A stretch of DNA of 49,995 nt from an uncultured Eisenbergiella sp. (lineage in GTDB: Bacteria; Bacillota; Clostridia; Lachnospirales; Lachnospiraceae). Every line of letters starts with the position of its first letter. Within the stretch, counting starts at the first letter, position 1. Location: positions 1-49,995 of the forward strand of contig CANQUI010000010.1 of assembly GCA_947626995.1 (NCBI GenBank), in the 5' to 3' direction. The position numbers and the translations under genes are program-made. A model generated the notes under the pieces. That model worked only from the letters and a program-made list of their open reading frames with translations. It was not told the origin of the DNA and did no database searches. Shown here piece after piece: positions 1-9,440 of the stretch.

Positions 1-94
1 ATTTGACAGGGATGATGACTGCACATATAGGGAGAATGCTTCTTCTATAGCGGGAGGAAGACTGCAGAGTAATAAGAAGGAAATGGAGGAAGTT

Positions 95-787
95 ATGAGT
101 TATAGGATGGATTTTACAGACAAGAATCTTACAAAGGTATATCTTGACCTGTCAGAAGAAGTGAAAAATGCGTACCAGACTTTTATAGAAAGCGCTCGAG
201 AAATATGTGCAATGCATGCATATAAACCCATGGTGGACTTTACAAATGCAGTGCAAGAAAAATATCATGGGGATTTTAAGGATTGTATTCTGCGTCTTTA
301 CAAAGAGTGGAGAGACAGTGACAGCAGTTTGGAAGCTTTGGCAAAAAGAACTGGATCTGGAGAAGATGCCATTCAAACTGCCAGGTCATATATGGAAGAA
401 CTTGAAGATAGTTTGATGGGAATGTTTGATCAAAGTTTTGATACAATCAAAGTTGACTTGTCAGCTCCAGCACTTACGGAGTTGGATATACTAAAACTTA
501 ATAATGAAATCAGCGGATTTATGCAACGTGTGGAAGGTGCAAGAATAAATTCTGAGCAGGCCTGTGATTCGCGATCTGATGATAATGTTCTTTATACATT
601 AATAAAGCCGGTGATTTCGTCTACAGGAACTACTCTTGAAGAATGGTTGAAAGTGAATATGAACCAAGTCATAGAAGGATCTCAACTATATGCCCAGGGA
701 GTAGCAGCTGTTGTCAGTAATATACAGACGACACGAGATTCTACTATAGGTGCGGCAAGATGGGGAGATGCAAACTCATTTATGTAA
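95..787 (+). CDS. Helical protein of a T7SS-like locus (paralogue A)
   Basis: Family not recognised. The protein of about 230 residues is predicted to be mostly alpha-helical and acidic, without signal peptide or membrane segment. It is clearly paralogous to the next gene: both begin with a short Y-x-(I/M)-D-F motif, share a K-P-(M/I)-x-D-F segment near residue 50, an E-W-(R/K)-(D/E)-S segment near residue 75, and an L-I-K-P segment in the last third. The frame is open upstream to base 2, but I chose the ATG at 95 because GGAGGAAGTT lies just before it and because it aligns with the start of the paralogue. Lying directly upstream of an FtsK/SpoIIIE-type ATPase, it could be a substrate, chaperone or structural partner of a type VII secretion-like machine. 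That role is inferred from position only. Confidence 0.75.
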   Translation: MSYRMDFTDKNLTKVYLDLSEEVKNAYQTFIESAREICAMHAYKPMVDFTNAVQEKYHGDFKDCILRLYKEWRDSDSSLEALAKRTGSGEDAIQTARSYMEELEDSLMGMFDQSFDTIKVDLSAPALTELDILKLNNEISGFMQRVEGARINSEQACDSRSDDNVLYTLIKPVISSTGTTLEEWLKVNMNQVIEGSQLYAQGVAAVVSNIQTTRDSTIGAARWGDANSFM

Positions 788-828
788 AGAACTCAAACTT
801 TTGTTATAAGAATATATAATTAAATGAT

Positions 829-1521
829 ATGGATACATATAAAATTGATTTTTCAGATCCCACATTCCCTGATGTATTCGAAAAATTTTCTTCTGATTTA
901 GGGGATGCGTTTTATCAATTTATTGAAAATATGAGATGCTATAGCAAAGAAATTGGCTATAAACCAATAAACGATTTCCTGAATAAAGTCAGAACCTCTT
1001 TTTTTCAGGAATTTAAAGAATATGTTGAAAAAACTATTCGGGAATGGAAAGAAAGCGAATGTTGTCTTTCAAAATTAGCAAGTAGGATAGATGGAGGACA
1101 GGAAGCTGAACATTATGCGCTTACTTATGTAGAACGCATTGAAAACAGCGTTGTCGGTATATTCAGTAAAGATATTCCCGAGATTCACGAAAATACTTCT
1201 ACCCCCGATGTAAGTAAGGATAGTATACTCAAGATAAATGATGAGATAGATATTCTTCTCCAGAAATTAGAAAATACAAAGAACCAAGCGGAGCAAGAAT
1301 GTGAGAGTAGAGGTAGGGAGAACCAAATATTTAACCTCATAAAACCGCTCCTTTCAGAGATTGCTCAGGGATTATATGACTGGATGAAATTAAATAAAGA
1401 ATCCGTTATTGAAGGGGCAGACATGTTTGAAGAGGAATTAGAACATTTGCTTTCTACTAGAAACCTTCACGATGATCTGACATCAATAAATTCCGAAGCC
1501 GTTATCTGGAATATGGTATAA
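829..1521 (+). CDS. Helical protein of a T7SS-like locus (paralogue B)
   Basis: Second member of the tandem pair, 230 residues, divergent from its neighbour but collinear along its whole length. It starts M-D-T-Y-K-I-D-F, has the K-P-I-N-D-F segment near residue 50, an E-W-K-E-S segment near residue 78 and L-I-K-P near residue 170. The middle and C-terminal parts look like helices with heptad character. No signal peptide or membrane span is seen. The gap to the upstream gene is 41 bases and to the downstream ATPase 51 bases, so the three are probably one operon. The ribosome binding site is weak, so translation may depend on the upstream gene. Keeping two diverged copies suggests a hetero-oligomer, like the paired small helical proteins of WXG100 systems, but no W-x-G motif is visible. 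Confidence 0.75.
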   Translation: MDTYKIDFSDPTFPDVFEKFSSDLGDAFYQFIENMRCYSKEIGYKPINDFLNKVRTSFFQEFKEYVEKTIREWKESECCLSKLASRIDGGQEAEHYALTYVERIENSVVGIFSKDIPEIHENTSTPDVSKDSILKINDEIDILLQKLENTKNQAEQECESRGRENQIFNLIKPLLSEIAQGLYDWMKLNKESVIEGADMFEEELEHLLSTRNLHDDLTSINSEAVIWNMV

Positions 1522-1572
1522 GTTTTTGGATAAGAAATCTGCAATGTTTAATACAATCGAAAGGGAAAAAAA

Positions 1573-3771
1573 ATGGCAATTTTACCACATAGTAAGTTCT
1601 TTTTTAATATGTTTTCTAAATATGTGAGAGCAATTTCAGAGAAAACAAACCAAGAGGAAATCGACACGAATCCTTATAATGGCAGCGATGAAATAATTCT
1701 TTGTCCTGAACCACTTCAATTCCTAAAATTATTTGGATCGATTGGGGCAAATAAAACTAAAACGAAAGAACTTTTTGAACAAATATCTGTATGCGAGGAT
1801 ATAGGATTTAAAAAGCTTAATATTTCAGGGGAAAATACAGGAATATGGTTTAATACAACAAAAAGGGGGATTAACTTACGCCTTGGTATTGAGGAATCTA
1901 CTAAAGAGCCTACACCGATCGCGTTGGGGGACAGGTGTGTACATGGTTTAATCGCTGGCCAAACAGGATCAGGGAAATCTGTATTGATGCATAATATTAT
2001 TTTTAATCTTATTGGAGAATATGCACCATGGGAATTAGATTTGTATCTTGCGGACTTTAAACGGGTGGAGCTTTCAAAATACATGACTAGTTGTACAACA
2101 CCACACGTTTGCGCATGTGCAGCTACTAGTGAAATCAGGTATGTATTGAGCCAGATTAACTATATTGTAGATTGTATGAATGCCCGTGAAGACTTCTTTA
2201 AGAGGATGGGAATTGAAAAAATAAAAACATTTAGAGATTTTTATCCGAATATTGTTTTGCCTAGAATCCTTTTGATTGTAGATGAATTTCAACAAATGTT
2301 TTTGGAAGCAAGTCCAAAAGAATCAGAACTAATCCGCAAAATGTTGACGGCAATAGTAAAAAAAGGACGGGCAACAGGAGTTCATATTATTTTTGCGTCT
2401 CAGGAAATGAGTCATACTTTGTCAGCCTCAGATTTAGCAAATTTTCGGTTACGTATATGCTTAAATTGTAATCCGTCAGTTTCATTGGATATTTTGGGAA
2501 ACAAAAAAGCTGCTAATTGTCCCAGCGGATATGTACTTGCAAATTTTGATGATTATTCTGAGCGAACTAATCATTGCTACCAAGTTCCGATATGTGAAGA
2601 TAATGAAGTCTATTACTATAAAGGAAAAAAAGTGGATTATTTCAGTTATTATCTTCAGTATATTTCAGAACTAGCTGATAAATATGGATTCCATAAAAAC
2701 CCGAAATTTTATCAAGAGGATTTCCAGGAAGATATTACAGCATTAGATGCGATTTTAAACAAAATATATTTATATCGAAGTAACAATATGGTTTCTAACT
2801 TTGATATACTTACGTTAGGACGCTATGTTACATATAGTTCTAAGAAATATGATATTCAAACCCTCTTTATTGAAAAAGGGCTGAATAAAAATATACTTGT
2901 AATCTCTCCAAATGCGGAAGATGTTGCCTATTTGCAGATGTTATTATGGCGAAATTTCTCTACTTCACCTATAAAAGATGCTTTTGGAGAGAATTACAAG
3001 CATATAATTTTCGCATTGTCTCCTTCAGTCGAAAAGTTATTCCGTCTTGAGGAACTGATACCATCAGAAAATAAAACACTTTTTACAAATCCAGATGACA
3101 TTAACCAGCTGGAAATGATGTATAAAAAGCGTGAGTTTTTTATCCCTCTTTTTAAATTTGCAAAAACGCCTGCAGAATTTGCAGTACTGAATTATCGTAA
3201 AAATATTGAAATAGAATGTGCCAGACGACCTGATCTATTAAAGGAAAGGGAACAGAATATTCCTGAAATTGAACGACTGTTTTCCGGGTTTTCTATGGAA
3301 GACGCTTTTATTGAAGCTAATAGGATTATGTTGACAGTGGATGTTCCCATTTTAAAAAAGATAGCACGGAACCTTCAAGACTTTTATGTATATTCGAAAA
3401 ACCCAGCAAGTGTATTTCCCCGAACGATTGTATGGATCAATGGCATTGATGTGATAGAGAGAATACCTTCGTGGATCCAGATAATGATGAAAAATGCTAC
3501 AGAATATGATTTTCTGTTTGTTCTTATGGCAACATCAGAGTTTGATAATCTTAGTTCAGTAAGAAAAAACTGCGATTATATATTTACAGGTGGCAATAAC
3601 CGCCGGATATATGATAGACTCGACATTAATTATACGTACAAAGATGCCGGTTCAATCGTCCTTGATCTAAATATTAAAAGTAGCTCTGAAGAAAGAAGCT
3701 TTAAGAAATATTTATATGATTTTCAAATGAAACCAAGTAATCAAATTCCATTGGATGAAATTCTTGATTGA
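1573..3771 (+). CDS. FtsK/SpoIIIE-family ATPase, EssC-like
   Basis: A 732-residue P-loop motor. The Walker A motif GQTGSGKS is at residues 129-136 and Walker B (LLIVDEF) at about 233-239, followed by a region typical of FtsK domains (K-K-G-R-A-T-G-V-H, then F-A-S-Q). A C-terminal part of roughly 250 residues ends in a second, degenerate ATPase-like segment (I-V-W-I-N-G-I near 618-624) without a usable P-loop. This resembles the degenerate later ATPase domains of EssC/YukB. It lacks the N-terminal FHA domains and membrane helices of full EssC and is about half the length, so it would need another protein for membrane docking. Start by RBS AAAGGGAAAAA and ATG. Preceded by two paralogous helical proteins and followed by a secreted protein, it is probably the engine of a reduced T7SS-like system; a DNA-translocation role is not excluded. 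Confidence 0.85.
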   Translation: MAILPHSKFFFNMFSKYVRAISEKTNQEEIDTNPYNGSDEIILCPEPLQFLKLFGSIGANKTKTKELFEQISVCEDIGFKKLNISGENTGIWFNTTKRGINLRLGIEESTKEPTPIALGDRCVHGLIAGQTGSGKSVLMHNIIFNLIGEYAPWELDLYLADFKRVELSKYMTSCTTPHVCACAATSEIRYVLSQINYIVDCMNAREDFFKRMGIEKIKTFRDFYPNIVLPRILLIVDEFQQMFLEASPKESELIRKMLTAIVKKGRATGVHIIFASQEMSHTLSASDLANFRLRICLNCNPSVSLDILGNKKAANCPSGYVLANFDDYSERTNHCYQVPICEDNEVYYYKGKKVDYFSYYLQYISELADKYGFHKNPKFYQEDFQEDITALDAILNKIYLYRSNNMVSNFDILTLGRYVTYSSKKYDIQTLFIEKGLNKNILVISPNAEDVAYLQMLLWRNFSTSPIKDAFGENYKHIIFALSPSVEKLFRLEELIPSENKTLFTNPDDINQLEMMYKKREFFIPLFKFAKTPAEFAVLNYRKNIEIECARRPDLLKEREQNIPEIERLFSGFSMEDAFIEANRIMLTVDVPILKKIARNLQDFYVYSKNPASVFPRTIVWINGIDVIERIPSWIQIMMKNATEYDFLFVLMATSEFDNLSSVRKNCDYIFTGGNNRRIYDRLDINYTYKDAGSIVLDLNIKSSSEERSFKKYLYDFQMKPSNQIPLDEILD

Positions 3772-3965
3772 TGAGTCCGCACTGTGTTTGATAGTTTTGT
3801 CTAACAAAGATAAAGAGACGAAGCCAGATCAGATGTGGAAGCTATGCCGGGCATAAACATTCATTTAAAAAAACATAGTACAAATTCGGAAATAGGAGTA
3901 AATATAGTTCAGACAATAGCAGACTGCTATGCTTTTTCTATAGAAAAAAATGGAGGTAAAAGAAA

Positions 3966-4568
3966 ATGAAAAAAAGACGATTGTTGAGTATGTTAGCTTG
4001 TGTAACGACAGCCGTAACGATTTTGAGTACAACGGCAGTGGCAGCAGCAGAACAGGATCTCGGTGTGGTGGTAATCAGTGGAGATGAAGAAGAAGGTTCA
4101 TCAGAACCGGTGTCGTTGGATGATATTAAAATCGGAGAGGAGGTTGAGATACCGGATTATGCAATCTTTACACCGACAGAGTGTGCTGTGTTGGATGAAT
4201 TTAAAAAAAAGAAACCTTCGGGGTGGGAGACGCAGAGATCGGGTAATACGGCAGAATATGTTATTTTGTATTTATCTTTAATTAATCAAAAAACCAAAGC
4301 AGTAGATTTCAATGCCGATATATCGTCAGTTGTGGTGACTTATAATGAAAAATATCAATATGCGGGATGGAATTTTCAACGAGATGCAGATAGTGGAGAG
4401 CCTAAGGGGGCAATTTCTTCAGATAGTCAATTTAGTATCGATCCAATGTATGAGGGCCTCTACATGGTCGGCTGTACACTGCCTAATGCTGTGATTGAAG
4501 GGACAGAACCGTTGGCTTTAACTTTTAAATTGGGTGAGAATGACATTACTTATAATATTAGAAAATAA
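3966..4568 (+). CDS. Secreted protein of unknown function
   Basis: A 200-residue protein with a classic Sec signal peptide: K-K-R-R at the N-terminus, a hydrophobic stretch to about residue 25 and a probable signal peptidase I site after A-V-A-A-A. There is no lipobox cysteine. The mature part begins with an acidic linker rich in D and E, followed by a predicted beta-rich domain with a strand like that of DUF4352/immunoglobulin-like extracellular domains (Y-V-I-L-Y-L-S-L-I-N near residue 100). It has a strong ribosome binding site (GGAGG) and is separated from the ATPase gene by about 195 bases, so it may have its own promoter. Whether it belongs to the T7SS-like locus is uncertain, because it carries its own Sec signal. 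Confidence 0.75.
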   Translation: MKKRRLLSMLACVTTAVTILSTTAVAAAEQDLGVVVISGDEEEGSSEPVSLDDIKIGEEVEIPDYAIFTPTECAVLDEFKKKKPSGWETQRSGNTAEYVILYLSLINQKTKAVDFNADISSVVVTYNEKYQYAGWNFQRDADSGEPKGAISSDSQFSIDPMYEGLYMVGCTLPNAVIEGTEPLALTFKLGENDITYNIRK

Positions 4569-6829
4569 ACTGAAAGAAAATAAATAATTTTACATCTTAG
4601 AATCAAAAAATATTATGAATAAGGTTTATTGTTTCTTGGATGATATTAGTATTCAAGATTCACTTAAGAACCTCTGTGTATTAGGCCTACCTGGGCAAAT
4701 ATTTTCAGACAAGTTGAAACCTGCTGTGATTGTTTCACTCGTTGCCATGGCGTGTTCGCGAACGGTTGTGTGCTTCTCGCAGTTACGAACGGTATTTATG
4801 TTTGCTTCGCAGAATTGCTCACATGTGAAAACAATTGTTAGGGAAAGAACCGAAGGTGGGTTGAATAAAGGTCAGATTTAGTACCTGTATTCGGCACACT
4901 TTCGGTTTTTTGAATTGAACAAAATCGCGTCAAGTATGAAGATTCTATAAGGCTTGCTTATCATTGGCTATCAATCGTCAATCCAATAGAGCTTTTATGA
5001 TAGGAAAAGTCAGGGTCTTTCCACAACATGAGCATATCGTAATATCTTATTCTGTAAGGAATCTGAATGAGTTGTACTGTATCATCCGTTTTGATACACT
5101 TCAAAAATTTGCTGCAGCCCGATCAGGTTTTTGCACGAAGAATCTATTTTCGTTTGTTCTGATTGCAGAGAAGCTTATAGTGTCGGCTCCTGAAATGTTT
5201 GTTGCTTCATTTTCCTTCATGTGTAAAATTAACGTCCGTATATCGGCATAGGTAATAAAGATGGTATTCTTGTTTGGGAATTCCGGAAAACTTTTCGTAA
5301 AACGGCAATAATTCTGGTATGTATTTTGGGTGAAGTTTTTGGTTGTAGATTTTTCTGTGGGTTAAATAATTCTTTTTCGTTTACGAGAAATTCCTTCGTA
5401 ATCAGTCGTTATTGACAATAGAAGCAGCTCAATTCGGAGGAGCATTGGCATTACAAATTTGCTTGTAGAAAATGCGAGGAAGTGCTATCTAATTCATAAG
5501 CAGTGGATGTCTCCGTAGATTTTTGTTTTGTGTGGAAACTTAACAATACTGTATTACGGATGATTTTTTCACTGCATTTTTAATGGAAAAAAATATGTCA
5601 TAGCTTCAGTAGGCCATCGCACAGCGATTTTGTGCAGTTTGTCAGCTGTCATTATCGTAACAAGCCAAGTGATTCTGGCAGGCAGTAAGTCCGCATGGAT
5701 GGTTTTTCATTCTGTGTTTTACGCTTTGTAATGCATGAAGCTATCTTTAAAATAGTCCATGGATTTTTTTTCACGTTCACACGGATTTTACAGATGGAAT
5801 TCCATTCCTGTGTGCCGCGGACTGTTCCGGGGCGTGCAGAGAGGTTTTTGTTCCGGATATATAAGTCATCCTCCCACATGAAGATGAAGTGAAGAGATTG
5901 TTACAATGGCATATACGTTTGGATTATTTTGTGGCATTGTCCTATTCCTAATTCATTTTTGCGCAGATAAATTTTATGATTGGAAGCTGTAGCGTAAATG
6001 GAAACTGTTTCCGCCACGCTTCATTAGAAGAAAAGTATTCTATGGACAGCAGGGGACATTATCTTTATTGGCTGTATATTCAGTTCCTTTGATTTTTATC
6101 TTGTTTTTTAGAGGAATATATGGTTTTTCAAGGAAGGTTTCCTGTAATAAATATTTATAGATTTTAATGGAATCGAAACCTGCATCTCCAGGAAATGTCG
6201 TTGGATTGATAAGTGAATGTTTCGGGAAGAAATCTGTCAGTGTGGCGACCAGCGTTTTGGAATCTGCAGAGAATTTATTTTCATTTGGCGAATCTGAATT
6301 CTTTTAAACAACAATTTTTGGGGATGGGATTTGAGGAAATCCCTGTTGTAAAGAGACATGTTCCTGATAATCCTAAGGTTGTTGGGGAGAATACCAAATT
6401 TACAGGCATAGCAGAAATGGTCGTTGATGTACATCTGGTTAGAATGGAAGAATGGATTGCAATAAGAATGCCATGAGTGTTGGATAAAGAAGTTATTTGC
6501 AGGGTCTGCCGGTGGAATATGGAAATGTGAGATAAAAGACACCGGTACAATTTTACCCAAGTCAATAGTTTCTTTGAGAATCTGAAGGGATTGATATCTG
6601 TCGTTATCATATTTATATTCGGTAAAAAACTGCCAAAGAAAGCCGCTTATGTTTTATCATATAGGTACATCTCCTTATTGATGGATCGGTTAATACTTTC
6701 CAGGCAATTCTATTATACCAGAAAACAGTGATGAAATGCTTTATTTTGTAACAAAAGAACGTTATGTTTATATGGCTTCTGGCGTTTCGCAAATGCTTAC
6801 AAAACATTTTATGAAGAGAGGTGAAAAAC
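4569..6829. other. Gene-poor decayed region
   Basis: No convincing gene is seen in these 2.2 kb. Short open frames on both strands are interrupted, lack good ribosome binding sites and do not resemble families I know. An AT-biased stretch with many stops in all frames suggests remnants of old insertions. Around 4848-4912 the arms AACCGAA and TTCGGTT followed by T6 could form a weak terminator with a long loop. Nothing else was supported. Confidence 0.5.
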
Positions 6830-6901
6830 ATGAATTCACTTACTATTATTGTATTGCTTGTTATTTTACTCATTATAATTTTTAAAATTCTCCGTTTTTA
6901 A
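6830..6901 (+). CDS. 23-residue hydrophobic peptide
   Basis: A very short gene: ATG at 6830, TAA at 6899-6901. It is preceded at good spacing by GAGAGGTGAAAAAC, a plausible ribosome binding site. The peptide starts M-N-S-L-T, then has a run of about 14 I/V/L residues and ends with F-K-I-L-R-F, so it is a single membrane span with a short basic tail. This size and shape is seen in type I toxin peptides and in small membrane peptides attached to larger complexes. No antisense RNA promoter or second gene was established. It sits alone in a decayed region, which makes a self-contained unit possible. It could equally be a chance ORF in AT-rich DNA. Confidence 0.4.
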   Translation: MNSLTIIVLLVILLIIIFKILRF

Positions 6902-7514
6902 GATTAAGTAACATATATTATTATTATTATGAAATAGTATATATTTTATAGTACAGTTAAAAGATGGTTGCGATAAAAGAATAATTAAACAATACTTTTG
7001 TTGTATAAGTGTAGATCTAATAATTTGTTAAAATGGCAATGGAGATATATCCATAGTTCGTCAAAGCATATCATATAGTTGTTATAATTGTATTTATCGT
7101 ATTGCATTCTATTTCAAAAGAGAAATATCGTCGAAAAATGTGGTAAAAGCTGGTAGGATGTGCCAACGGGAAGAGTATACGTGAATTTTTTCTATTACCA
7201 TCTAGACTACAAAATTGAAACTGCTATCATTTCAGGATAAGATAGATTGCTGTAAGATCCGTAGTAATTTGAATGGAAAAATTCAGATTTTGTTTTATTG
7301 AAGGTAGTAGGAGACTCTATATGAATAATACAGAAAATTGTATAGACTTGTTTGAAATTTTGCTTGTGTGTATATGATTTTCTGATAATAACTTTTCAGA
7401 GGTGAACGAAAGAAAAAAATAGAAGATATTCATTTTTAAATAATAGTAAATATTATTGCTAGTGAATCTATATCGAAAAAATAATTGGCTAAAAAATGAA
7501 AGAAAGAGAATAAA
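6902..7514. other. AT-rich intergenic region
   Basis: No gene was recognised. The sequence is very AT-rich, and the short open frames have neither start signals nor recognisable products. It may hold the promoter of the membrane protein that follows, whose start is preceded by GAAAGAGAATAAA, but no clear -35/-10 pair was picked. Confidence 0.5.
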
Positions 7515-8066
7515 ATGAATATAGTAAATATAATAAATAAAATCGGACGCGGTTTTTTTAAATTTATTTTTGGAATGATTATTACAGCTTTTGTACTAAC
7601 ACTTACATCATCACCAGAACAGGGAGGTGTTAATTTAAATGGTTTTCTTGCCTTTTTGATTTGGGCTGGATTGATGTTTCTGTTAATAAAATATTCTACT
7701 ATATTGTCTCTTGCAATATGTTTTACTTTATATTTTATTGCAATTTATATAACTCAGGGAATGAGTGATTCATTTTTATATTCGCTGATGTCATGTGCTA
7801 TTCTTATCATTTTAATGATTAGTTGTCAACATGAGAAAATAATACGTGGGAGGATTAAAGATAATCATAGTAAAGGATTGAATTGTTGTCCACGCTGTGC
7901 AAGTACACGAATTCATTATGTGCAAGGACATACTGAAGTATCAAGTAATATCGAGTGGAATTATGATTACATAGATGGACGGAGACACAGGGATAATGTG
8001 ATTTCGAGTAAATTTAGGGAAGGGTATTGGAAATGTGATAACTGTGGTAAAATCTTTAAATCGTGA
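7515..8066 (+). CDS. Membrane protein with C-terminal zinc ribbon
   Basis: A 183-residue protein. Residues about 13-33 and 43-103 are hydrophobic and make three to four membrane segments. The rest, from about 105, is a cytosolic domain with two cysteine pairs, C-P-R-C near 124-127 and C-D-N-C at 174-177, spaced as in zinc-ribbon domains. Between the knuckles lie a His/Asp/Tyr-rich stretch and a basic segment. No catalytic motif is seen. It stands alone, and its low GC content matches the surrounding region rather than the SOS locus to the right. A sensor or nucleic-acid-contacting membrane protein is possible, but function is unknown. Confidence 0.7.
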   Translation: MNIVNIINKIGRGFFKFIFGMIITAFVLTLTSSPEQGGVNLNGFLAFLIWAGLMFLLIKYSTILSLAICFTLYFIAIYITQGMSDSFLYSLMSCAILIILMISCQHEKIIRGRIKDNHSKGLNCCPRCASTRIHYVQGHTEVSSNIEWNYDYIDGRRHRDNVISSKFREGYWKCDNCGKIFKS

Positions 8067-8852
8067 TACTATGAAACAATAATTTGAAATACCTTTATCT
8101 GGTAATGAAAAAATATTGTATTAAAAGGATATCTGATATATTTGAGAAAATGCATAATAAATGACGTTATTATTTCTATTTTGTTTGGGAAAGGTAATGA
8201 GAATTATAATTAACACAATAAACTAAAAGAAAACTTTAAAACTCACTTACTTTAGATTAAAAGAAATTGATGTACTAATCTTTACAACATCAAATTAGAA
8301 AAATATCAAAAAATATTTTTGACTTACTTTTTTGCTTTTATTAGGTATTTCAACTAATGTAGATGCGTATAATACTGTTGCAAAATTAATTATTTATGCA
8401 TAGAGAATTCATTGTCGGGCTCATCGGATGGAAGTCGGGGATATGCTTTTTTCATAATAAAAAAATCATAGTAATTCTATACTGATTTTTTAAAATTATC
8501 CAATAGAACCTAATGGAATGATAATCGTATTTATTTGGTTTGATTTAATGGGCTATAGTGGGGTATAATATATCAATAGAGAGAGGATAGTTAGTAAGGG
8601 TAATGTAACTACATCTGCATCCATAGATATAACTCAAAGTTAAGATGTTCCAAATAATGATTGTTCGTAAACTGAGTATTCCGGACGATTTTAGTAAAAA
8701 CTGCAAAAGATAGTGTAATGTTATCTTCGGTTTTTTTGCTGTACTCGAGAAAACTATCAGAAGGGAAATCATTCATATGGATAATCGAAAACAATAGGAA
8801 AGCACGGCATTCTATACCGAAATTAAGAAAACGTATGAATATTTTAACAATT
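8067..8852. other. Intergenic region without recognised genes
   Basis: About 790 bases, AT-rich, lying between the convergent ends of the zinc-ribbon membrane protein and the SRAP gene. Small open frames on both strands overlap each other and lack ribosome binding sites. I see no terminator strong enough to name and no RNA element. Confidence 0.5.
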
Positions 8853-9437
8853 TTATAGTAATAATGTTTGCTGCTCATATTCCTGAAAACGTTCCAAAAC
8901 AGGTATCTGTTTATGAAGCGCATATTCCAGGAATTGGTTATCATATATCCAGCTTTGTATTTCACTGCTTTCCAGGATTAGAGGCATACGATCGTGTATT
9001 GGACGGACAGACTGATTTGCCCCAGTGGTAATTATGATGAAATGATCATTCTCTTCAAATTTGTTATAAAATCCTGCCATATATAATACAGGAGCATCTT
9101 TGCGCTGGAAGGCTATTTTATTTTTGGCAGCATCCCATTCATAAAAATGTTTTGCTGCAATGATGCAGCGTCTGTGGAGTACGCTCTCTCGGAACATTTT
9201 ACGTTCTAATACGGTTTCAGATCTAGCGTTAATGAGCAGTCCCTTCTTTTGATATTGAGGGAAGCCCCATTGCATTTCTGCCAGAGAAAGTTCTCCATTT
9301 TTTTCGAAGAGTACTGCAGTTTGCTGAGATGGGTATACATCTCCAGTGTGTCTTTTGCTTGTGGTTTGCTCTATTTTTCTGACTATTTTTTCGATTTCTT
9401 TTGTTGTCTCATCGTCTACATAATATCGTCCGCACAT
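8853..9437 (-). CDS. SRAP-domain protein (YedK/HMCES family)
   Basis: A 194-residue SOS-response-associated peptidase-family protein. The family forms a covalent thiazolidine crosslink with abasic sites in single-stranded DNA through Cys2 and so shields them from cleavage. All key residues are visible: M-C-G-R-Y at the start (Cys2 exposed after Met removal), N70-A-R72 in L-I-N-A-R-S-E-T, E100 in H-F-Y-E-W-D, and H148 in H-D-R-M-P. The length is slightly short for the family, but the fold core is complete. It starts three bases after the stop of the WYL regulator, so the two form a leftward operon. Its place beside dinB, with a LexA-type box between, fits a DNA-damage role. Confidence 0.93.
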   Translation of the reverse strand: MCGRYYVDDETTKEIEKIVRKIEQTTSKRHTGDVYPSQQTAVLFEKNGELSLAEMQWGFPQYQKKGLLINARSETVLERKMFRESVLHRRCIIAAKHFYEWDAAKNKIAFQRKDAPVLYMAGFYNKFEENDHFIIITTGANQSVRPIHDRMPLILESSEIQSWIYDNQFLEYALHKQIPVLERFQEYEQQTLLL

Positions 9438-9440
9438 AGT

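Noticed and set aside
3768-3835. Hammerhead-ribozyme-like string TTGATGAGTCC followed later by GACGAAG
   Set aside because: The essential C before TGATGA is T, the GAAA is GAAG, and the first part overlaps a stop codon. No stem III pairing is convincing.
4615-5892. Several 65-95 codon frames
   Set aside because: No ribosome sites, no family resemblance, overlapping frames on both strands; treated as decayed DNA.
6213-6610. Overlapping frames on both strands that might be a degenerate transposase
   Set aside because: Stops interrupt every frame and no transposase motif could be aligned with confidence.
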